In this document: positions 1-3,844 of the stretch, piece after piece
Position numbering within the stretch: position 1 is the first letter of the stretch
How the letters are laid out: the number at the start of each line of letters is the position of its first letter
Origin: Desulfobacterales bacterium
GTDB lineage: Bacteria > Desulfobacterota > Desulfobacteria > Desulfobacterales > Desulfobacteraceae
NCBI GenBank assembly: GCA_022361535.1
Contig: JAKSAU010000105.1
Span: 1 to 5,092 of the forward strand
Reading direction: 5' to 3'
Length of the DNA: 5,092 bases
Program-made: the position numbers and the translations under genes
Notes under the pieces: generated by a model
Database searches by the model: none
What the model was told of the DNA's origin: nothing
What the model saw: the letters and a program-made list of their open reading frames with translations, nothing else

Positions 1-2
1 GC

Positions 3-491
3 TATGTCAAAAAAGGCATTTCCAGAATGTTCTACTCACGCCTGTCATGGCCTGAAAAAGTGGCTGTCATTCCGCCCAAGGAGATGGAAAAAGTTCAAGC
101 CGATTTCAAAGATATCTCAGGTAGCGAACTAATAAAAAAGGTGGCCCAGAAAACTGACGCCCAATACGTGCTATCTGGAACTATCACTCGCTTAGCCGGT
201 TCCTTCAGTATAGATGCACGAGTCTACGATATGGAAAACAAAAGATACATGGCTTTTTTTGAACAATCAAAAAATAGCGATGAACTAGTCATAAAAGTGG
301 ATCGGATCGCCGCTGCCATCAACCAGAAGGTTTTTGAAAGAACTACAGTTACCTGGGAAGAAATGGAACAGGAAAAGCAAAAATACCTCAATGACTTGAA
401 ACGCAAAAATCCTGAACATCTTATGCAGGTCCCTGCCGGCTGGCAGCCTGAAGAGGAAGTCGGCTGGAAGGTCTGGAAATATCTGTTCTAG
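3..491 (+). CDS. TolB_N/FlgO-like domain protein without FG-GAP repeats (5' end outside window)
   Basis: The frame is open from the first complete codon at position 3, so the start lies upstream. The ATG at 27 falls inside the conserved stretch GISRMFYSRLSW and is not a credible start. The visible 162 residues look like the N-terminal domain that precedes VCBS/FG-GAP repeats in many deltaproteobacterial envelope proteins: SRLSWPEKVAVIP, then a helix with ELIKKVAQKTDAQYVLSGTIT, then SIDARVYD, FFEQSKNSDELVIKVD and AINQKVFER. The assignment rests on family memory, not a search. After this domain comes a charged helical stretch (EEMEQEKQKYLNDLKRKNPEH) and an aromatic end, VGWKVWKYLF. No DxDxDG calcium motif follows. 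A terminator begins 22 nt after the TAG, which argues that the short form is a complete gene and not a recent truncation. The minus-strand gene at 3845-5092 carries a related domain (FFEQS, INxKxFxR). Location is probably periplasmic or lipoprotein-like, but the signal sequence is not visible. Function is unknown. Confidence 0.8.
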   Translation, partial: YVKKGISRMFYSRLSWPEKVAVIPPKEMEKVQADFKDISGSELIKKVAQKTDAQYVLSGTITRLAGSFSIDARVYDMENKRYMAFFEQSKNSDELVIKVDRIAAAINQKVFERTTVTWEEMEQEKQKYLNDLKRKNPEHLMQVPAGWQPEEEVGWKVWKYLF

Positions 492-513
492 TTTTTTGCA
501 CAACAACTGATAC

Positions 514-553
514 ACCCGATCGTAATTCTCTTTGTGATCGGGTTTTCTTTTTC
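514..553 (+). terminator. Rho-independent terminator of the 3-491 gene
   Basis: An 8-bp perfect stem, ACCCGATC (514-521) with GATCGGGT (536-543), encloses a 14-nt loop. It is followed by a T-rich tract (TTTTCTTTTT) on the plus strand. It starts 22 nt past the TAG stop, as expected for the end of a plus-strand transcript. Confidence 0.85.
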
Positions 554-940
554 ATGATAGGTTCTTATACCAGCAAGCTATAGAGAGGAGTATAGGAGGT
601 TTTACAATAAAACTTCATAACTTTTCTTGATCCATAAGGAGTGGGCCCTAATAAACCTTGCAATTATAAATATCTATAGAACCAATTATTAATCTTCGCC
701 TGAGAAGTGCACTTGCAACCTTAGAAAACCTTTGCAGATATGGGAGAGATGACTCCTGACCAACCACCTCTAAGAGGCACCCTACAATCTTAAGCACCCA
801 TAATACCGAATCAAGTTTGCGATTAGAACCGCTCACTTCATATTGTTTTTTTCATACCTAACCGTTGCCTGAATAGAACCTTTTACTCTTGATTGTCTTC
901 CACTTGGTCAAGGGTAGACGTGTTAGCACAACATGAGTAG
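554..940. other. Intergenic stretch without a convincing intact gene
   Basis: About 390 bases separate the terminator of the plus-strand gene from that of porin 1, which converges on it. Both transcripts should end before or within this stretch. I see no intact coding frame with a start and a ribosome binding site, no tRNA and no CRISPR-like repeats. The only coding-like signal is the possible transposase remnant at 648-836. A minus-strand fragment reading VRYEKNN just upstream of it (about 845-866) may belong to the same relic, but is too short to judge. Confidence 0.6.
648..836 (-). pseudogene. Possible decayed IS5-type transposase fragment
   Basis: A minus-strand frame beginning with GTG encodes 62 residues. 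The part SNRKLDSVLWVLKIVGC, followed about 17 residues later by LQRFSK, resembles the N-terminal region of IS5-family transposases. There the pattern is roughly DNRxFxxAVLWVLRTGxPWRDLP, then a short gap, then RFxRW. The characteristic PWRDLP segment is degraded here to LLEVVG, and the spacing to QRF is about two residues short. The DDE catalytic residues are missing, no ribosome binding site precedes the GTG, and no terminal inverted repeats were recognised. If real, this is an ancient, non-functional remnant with internal deletions. The alternative is a chance open frame in intergenic DNA. Confidence 0.3.
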
Positions 941-983
941 TAAAAACAAAAAAGGCCCGTTGATTTAAACATCAACGGGCCTT
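941..983 (-). terminator. Rho-independent terminator of porin 1
   Basis: A 13-bp perfect stem, AAGGCCCGTTGAT (952-964) with ATCAACGGGCCTT (971-983), has a 6-nt loop. On the minus strand the stem runs into TTTTTTGTTTTT, a typical U-tract. It lies 35 nt past the porin 1 stop codon. The same layout is seen after porin 2, with a different stem sequence. Confidence 0.92.
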
Positions 984-990
984 CAAAATC

Positions 991-1000
991 TCAGGCGGGA
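991..1000 (-). promoter_or_regulatory. 3' UTR element of porin 1, complementary to its 5' UTR
   Basis: On the minus (mRNA) strand this reads TCCCGCCTGA. It is the exact reverse complement of the leader element TCAGGCGGGA at 2225-2234. It lies between the stop codon and the terminator hairpin, 18 nt after the stop. Porin 2 has an equivalent element at the equivalent place. The complementarity is seen directly; a role in 5'/3' UTR pairing is inferred. Confidence 0.5.
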
Positions 1001-1018
1001 CTGCTGATATTGCTTTTA

Positions 1019-2191
1019 TTAGAAGTTAATCTGCCATTTTGCACCAAAATAAAAGATTTCTGGATCCCCTTCTTGTTTGCCGTCAAATCCACCTATTTCA
1101 GGTGTTATGAACACGCCTTCTGCTAAGAAAATTGTCGATTGCAAATACCAGGTTGTAGCATCGTCTTTATCAGAGCCTGCTTCATCCAATTCAGTTTTGG
1201 TATAGCCATAACCAGCCTCAATGTAAAGGCCTCTGCGGATCTCATACCCTGCAACGATCAAACCGGCAAGCGCATCATTATCTGTGACACCGCGGTTACC
1301 TGTCAATGAGCCATCATCCCATTTGGCAAAGCCCAAACCAGCGCCGTCAAGGTCATCACCCGAAGTTGCGGATGCTACTGTTGAAGTAATACTTCCACTT
1401 ACGAGAATATCAGCGAGATTACCGACGTTCTGCCCCCCCCAGATATTACCTTTAAAATATGCTTTACCGACATTCAAACGTCCGCCCAAAGCCAAGACAT
1501 AAGAATCTACTGAATACTCATCACCACTGTCGACAAGATCATATGTCTGATATCCGCCAGCGAGATTAATATGCCCCCAGTCAAAATCAAATTTATATTT
1601 AGCCTGGATATTGGGGAACGTTACTTCAGTATCTGGTTGGCTATCCAGTATCGGAACGCCTAAGATACCTGAACCAAGCCCGGATGGCGCACAATAAACC
1701 CTTGTCCTCGGTGCTACTGCAGCAATCTGAAAATTCCCGAACTTCAAGCGGATCATTGGCTCACGCTTCCCATAGAGCATACCAAACAGGCTCATGTTGG
1801 TATCACCATCTTCACGTGCATAAATATTATACACCTGGTTAGAATAGGGCATGATTAAGGGGGTATAATGCTGACCAACCCCTAAAGAGCCGGCACCGAA
1901 ATCCCATTCACCCCAAAGAATACGCAGGTTCACATCACCACTTTTAGCACCGTATTCAAACCGGCCTGTCAGAGAATCACTGACTTTGATTCTGGCACCG
2001 ATACGGGCATTGCCGTTATTGTCCATTTCAAAATCATCAGTGTCCGGTGATCCTGCAATAAACGGATTATTCTCATAGTCCGAATAGAAAGTACTGACAC
2101 GTGCAGAGCCGTAGAAGTTCCACTCAGCAGCAGCCCAGGCAGAGCCGGTCATAAAGACAAGCAACGCAGCAATTACCATTAATTTTTTCAT
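1019..2191 (-). CDS. Porin 1: outer-membrane beta-barrel porin-like protein
   Basis: The product has 390 residues. It starts with a Sec signal peptide (MKK, hydrophobic core about residues 4-15, likely cleavage after Ala20 in SAWA|AAEW). The mature protein has alternating amphipathic strands rich in Gly, Tyr, Trp, Asp and Asn. It ends in FGAKWQINF, a classic C-terminal beta-signal with terminal Phe that directs BAM-dependent outer-membrane insertion. Length suits a general diffusion porin of about 16 strands; substrate specificity cannot be read. The ATG at 2189-2191 is supported by GGAG five nt upstream (2197-2200) and by the signal peptide. It is paralogous to the gene at 2654-3712: shared blocks include WNFYGSAR, KVSDxLxxRFEYG, GEWxFGxGSL and YSNQxY. 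Porin 1 has a longer Ser/Gly/Asp-rich segment near 256-305, probably an extracellular loop. It has a lone Cys at 167, unusual in a barrel, and a G8 tract encoding Trp251-Gly253. It appears to have its own promoter and terminator. Confidence 0.93.
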   Translation of the reverse strand: MKKLMVIAALLVFMTGSAWAAAEWNFYGSARVSTFYSDYENNPFIAGSPDTDDFEMDNNGNARIGARIKVSDSLTGRFEYGAKSGDVNLRILWGEWDFGAGSLGVGQHYTPLIMPYSNQVYNIYAREDGDTNMSLFGMLYGKREPMIRLKFGNFQIAAVAPRTRVYCAPSGLGSGILGVPILDSQPDTEVTFPNIQAKYKFDFDWGHINLAGGYQTYDLVDSGDEYSVDSYVLALGGRLNVGKAYFKGNIWGGQNVGNLADILVSGSITSTVASATSGDDLDGAGLGFAKWDDGSLTGNRGVTDNDALAGLIVAGYEIRRGLYIEAGYGYTKTELDEAGSDKDDATTWYLQSTIFLAEGVFITPEIGGFDGKQEGDPEIFYFGAKWQINF

Positions 2192-2224
2192 CTTTTCTCC
2201 TTTTGTTTAGGGTTGAACCCGCTT

Positions 2225-2234
2225 TCCCGCCTGA
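2225..2234 (-). promoter_or_regulatory. 5' UTR element of porin 1, complementary to its 3' UTR
   Basis: The mRNA strand reads TCAGGCGGGA, placed 24 nt upstream of the GGAG ribosome binding site and just after the leader hairpin. It pairs perfectly with the 3' UTR element at 991-1000. The porin 2 counterpart at 3735-3744 shares the CAGGC core but differs at the next positions, with matching changes in its own 3' partner. Confidence 0.5.
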
Positions 2235-2237
2235 TAG

Positions 2238-2268
2238 AAAACAGATGCTCCTTTTAAACATCTGTTTT
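2238..2268 (-). promoter_or_regulatory. Leader hairpin of porin 1 with AAAAGGAG in the loop
   Basis: The minus-strand RNA can form a 10-bp stem (AAAACAGATG with CATCTGTTTT) around an 11-nt loop, UUUAAAAGGAG. The hairpin sits about 47 nt upstream of the start codon. The loop nearly repeats the real Shine-Dalgarno sequence (AAAAGGAG), yet no start codon follows at usable spacing. The porin 2 leader has the same loop on an unrelated stem. A GGA in a hairpin loop plus a GGA in the Shine-Dalgarno site matches how CsrA/RsmA targets are usually built. That link is inference only. No U-tract follows on this strand, so it is not an attenuator of the standard kind. Confidence 0.55.
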
Positions 2269-2293
2269 TTTTAAGGGAAAGACCATGCGTTTC

Positions 2294-2315
2294 TTTGTTA
2301 AACATTGTTCACAAA
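2294..2315 (-). promoter_or_regulatory. Imperfect 22-bp dyad near the porin 1 transcription start
   Basis: Outer arms TTTGT and ACAAA flank a partly symmetric centre; by eye 16 of 22 positions are symmetric. One half contains TGTGA, reminiscent of CRP/FNR-family half-sites, but the other half does not match. The position overlaps the predicted start (about 2311), which would suit a repressor. This is a weak call. Confidence 0.2.
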
Positions 2316-2317
2316 CA

Positions 2318-2346
2318 ATTAATCAGATTAACAACCACCCTGTCAA
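2318..2346 (-). promoter_or_regulatory. Candidate sigma70 promoter of porin 1
   Basis: On the minus strand a perfect -35 box TTGACA (2341-2346) is followed after 17 nt by ATTAAT (2318-2323), which matches four of six positions of TATAAT. This predicts a start near 2311 and a leader of about 120 nt. A 13-bp palindrome, TTAATC-A-GATTAA (2319-2331), overlaps the -10 box and part of the spacer and could be an operator. Confidence 0.5.
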
Positions 2347-2355
2347 CACCTTTCG

Positions 2356-2384
2356 CAACATTTTTTTACAATTCTTCAACATTT
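2356..2384 (-). promoter_or_regulatory. Direct repeat AAATGTTG upstream of the porin 1 promoter
   Basis: The octamer AAATGTTG (minus strand) occurs at 2377-2384 and again at 2356-2363. The 21-bp period is two helical turns, so both copies face the same side of the helix. The promoter-proximal copy begins 10 bp upstream of the -35 box. This geometry is typical of tandem sites for activators such as response regulators. The regulator is unknown, and the AT-rich setting raises the chance of coincidence. Confidence 0.35.
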
Positions 2385-2582
2385 AGACATTTCTCTTAAA
2401 ACAAATACAGAAAACCGTCAGTGGTTGGTGAAAAAGAACTGGCTATATAATTGGTCACTAAATGCTTTTAGACCGAATAGTTGTATTTCAGATATAAACA
2501 AATAAAGTTGTCGCTATAAAAACCGCGGTTTTGAAAGGGGCAGAATCAAAGAGAAATGGAATAAGCAGATTGAAAATAAAAA
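2385..2582. other. Intergenic stretch between the porin 2 terminator and the porin 1 control region
   Basis: No gene is supported here. The one discrete structure is a perfect 14-bp palindrome, AAAACCGCGGTTTT (2519-2532). A plus-strand open frame starting in this stretch and running through porin 2 is an antisense shadow, because porin 2 on the other strand has a signal peptide, beta-signal and ribosome binding site. Confidence 0.5.
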
Positions 2583-2616
2583 AACGGGCAGGTGATTTTA
2601 GCATCACCTGCCCGTT
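2571..2616 (-). terminator. Rho-independent terminator of porin 2
   Basis: A 14-bp perfect stem, AACGGGCAGGTGAT (2583-2596) with ATCACCTGCCCGTT (2603-2616), has a 6-nt loop. On the minus strand it is followed by TTTTTTTATTTT. It lies 37 nt past the porin 2 stop codon and separates the two porin transcripts. Confidence 0.92.
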
Positions 2617-2621
2617 AAAAA

Positions 2622-2631
2622 TTCAGGCAGT
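2622..2631 (-). promoter_or_regulatory. 3' UTR element of porin 2, complementary to its 5' UTR
   Basis: The mRNA strand reads ACTGCCTGAA, the exact reverse complement of the leader element TTCAGGCAGT at 3735-3744. It lies between the stop codon and the terminator stem, 22 nt after the stop, mirroring the porin 1 arrangement. Confidence 0.5.
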
Positions 2632-2653
2632 TTTGTGTGGGATAACTTCTAAA

Positions 2654-3712
2654 TTAGAAGTTGATCTGCCATTTGGCACCGAAATAAGTAATTTCGTCCT
2701 GACCATCTTCTTCGTAGTCATAGAAACCGACTTCAGGTGTAACACTTACACCAGGAGCCAAAGTGATGGGCATCTGCACGTAGTAATTAGCGGCTTCATC
2801 ATCACCACTCACGTTGTCAACTTCTTCTTCGATCCAGCCGTAACCAGCTTCAAGACCGATCATGTCATTCACTGTGTAACCAACGATAATCTGGAAACCA
2901 ATGATTTCAGAGTCATTTACGTCATCGCCACCAGCAGTAACACGTGCCATACCATCAAATTGAGTACCCGCTGCGTTATCCAAGTTATTAGCGTCAACTG
3001 CCATGAGGGCAGCAGCATTTTCACCCCAAACAACGTTACCAGCCAGACGGAAAGCACCAAAATTAAAGTCGGCTCCAGCACCGAGCATATAAGAAGTGAT
3101 ATCTACGTCATTTCCGCCGAGTGTTTCTTCATAGGTGTTGTAACCACCAACAATTCTGGCAGAACCATTGTCAAAACGGAAGGTGTAACGAGCCTGAATC
3201 TTGGGGATTGTAACTTCTGATCCAGTTGAAGTGGGAAAGTAACTACCGTTAGAATTATCGCCAGAGAATGGTTCAAGAAGGGCAACCTGGAATTCACCAA
3301 ATTTCAATTTCAGCTGCGCGGAACGTCCGTTATAAGCATCACCAGTACCGCCCATGCCGTCTCCATCATAAGCCTGGTTGGAGTATGCAAGATAAATGGG
3401 CTCATAATCCTGACCAATAGTCAGAGAACCTGAACCAAAATTCCATTCACCATAGAGCAGACGAAGGTTAACACCAGTACCATATTCAAAACGGGCGCTC
3501 AGTTCGTCAGATACTTTAACATTGGCACCGATACGGGAATAGGGAGACAGTTCCCAGTTGGTGTTTCTGTCACTATCGCTAGTACCAATTTCTTCAACAT
3601 CTGTGCTAAAAGTCCAAATACGTGCAGAACCGTAAAAATTCCAGTCAGCTGCATAAGCAGAGCTTGCAAACATTGCAACTGCTGCAATAGCTACAACAAT
3701 TAGTTTTTTCAT
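2654..3712 (-). CDS. Porin 2: outer-membrane beta-barrel porin-like protein
   Basis: The product has 352 residues. The Sec signal peptide has MKK, a hydrophobic core about residues 4-16, and likely cleavage after Ala21 (SAYA|ADWN). The mature chain is an amphipathic beta-barrel sequence without cysteine, ending in ITYFGAKWQINF, whose last residues form the outer-membrane beta-signal. The ATG at 3710-3712 is fixed by GGAG six nt upstream (3719-3722) and by the signal peptide. It is a close paralogue of porin 1; the N-terminal strand (WNFYGSAR) and the C-terminal strand are nearly identical. Differences concentrate in acidic, Gly/Asn-rich stretches (about residues 36-55, 116-130, 148-165 and 232-268) that should be extracellular loops. 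Likely role is diffusion of small solutes across the outer membrane; the substrate is unknown. Expression is probably independent of porin 1, since each gene has its own promoter candidate and terminator. It starts 132 bp after the stop codon of the upstream VCBS gene. Confidence 0.93.
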   Translation of the reverse strand: MKKLIVVAIAAVAMFASSAYAADWNFYGSARIWTFSTDVEEIGTSDSDRNTNWELSPYSRIGANVKVSDELSARFEYGTGVNLRLLYGEWNFGSGSLTIGQDYEPIYLAYSNQAYDGDGMGGTGDAYNGRSAQLKLKFGEFQVALLEPFSGDNSNGSYFPTSTGSEVTIPKIQARYTFRFDNGSARIVGGYNTYEETLGGNDVDITSYMLGAGADFNFGAFRLAGNVVWGENAAALMAVDANNLDNAAGTQFDGMARVTAGGDDVNDSEIIGFQIIVGYTVNDMIGLEAGYGWIEEEVDNVSGDDEAANYYVQMPITLAPGVSVTPEVGFYDYEEDGQDEITYFGAKWQINF

Positions 3713-3734
3713 CTTTTTCTCCTTTAATTAATTT

Positions 3735-3744
3735 ACTGCCTGAA
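3735..3744 (-). promoter_or_regulatory. 5' UTR element of porin 2, complementary to its 3' UTR
   Basis: The mRNA strand reads TTCAGGCAGT, 12 nt upstream of the GGAG ribosome binding site. It pairs perfectly over 10 bp with 2622-2631. Pairing so close to the Shine-Dalgarno site could alter ribosome access or create a double-stranded RNase III target; both are inference. Confidence 0.5.
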
Positions 3745-3748
3745 AACC

Positions 3749-3778
3749 GTGAAACCCCTCCTTTTAATAGGGCTCCAC
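3749..3778 (-). promoter_or_regulatory. Leader hairpin of porin 2 with UUAAAAGGA in the loop
   Basis: The minus-strand RNA forms a 10-pair stem, GUGGAGCCCU with GGGGUUUCAC, around the loop AUUAAAAGGA. Three of the pairs are G-U wobbles. The opposite strand would have A-C mismatches at those positions, so the fold is possible only in the porin-sense RNA. The loop shares UUAAAAGGA with the porin 1 leader hairpin, while the stems are unrelated. Confidence 0.55.
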
Positions 3779-3793
3779 TCAGATTAATACACT

Positions 3794-3822
3794 CTTTAAT
3801 TATATTTTCATATATTTGTCAA
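3794..3822 (-). promoter_or_regulatory. Candidate sigma70 promoter of porin 2
   Basis: A perfect TTGACA (-35) is present on the minus strand at 3817-3822. At 16-17 nt spacing the -10 region is only fair (ATTAAA or TTAAAG, 3794-3800). A perfect TATAAT exists at 3799-3804 but only 12 nt away, too close for standard sigma70 use with this -35. The predicted start near 3788 gives a leader of about 75 nt. The AT-rich surroundings reduce certainty. Confidence 0.45.
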
Positions 3823-3844
3823 TTATTTTTTATATTTGCATTCG

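Noticed and set aside
27..29. ATG at 27 as the start of the first gene
   Set aside because: The frame is open upstream, and this Met lies within the conserved helix GISRMFYSRLSW of the domain.
866..873. TGCCTGAA resembling the porin 3' UTR elements
   Set aside because: It has no paired partner or flanking gene and matches only the core. A 6-8 base match of this kind is expected by chance in 5 kb.
2248..2258. AAAAGGAG in the porin 1 leader loop as a Shine-Dalgarno site for another start
   Set aside because: No ATG, GTG or TTG lies at usable spacing in any frame leading to a meaningful product. The same holds for porin 2.
2238..2272. Plus-strand terminator (hairpin followed by a T-run)
   Set aside because: There is no plus-strand gene upstream that would need it. 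The shared loop and position make a leader element of the minus-strand porin the better reading.
2254..2286. Ten-codon leader ORF (MVFPLKKTDV) in the porin 1 leader, ending inside the hairpin loop
   Set aside because: No good Shine-Dalgarno site precedes it, and the porin 2 leader has no comparable ATG-started ORF, so a leader-peptide attenuation model is not supported.
2531..3220. Long plus-strand open frame (229 codons) antisense to porin 2
   Set aside because: It overlaps a well-supported porin, has no ribosome binding site or recognisable domain, and begins by running through the porin 2 terminator hairpin.
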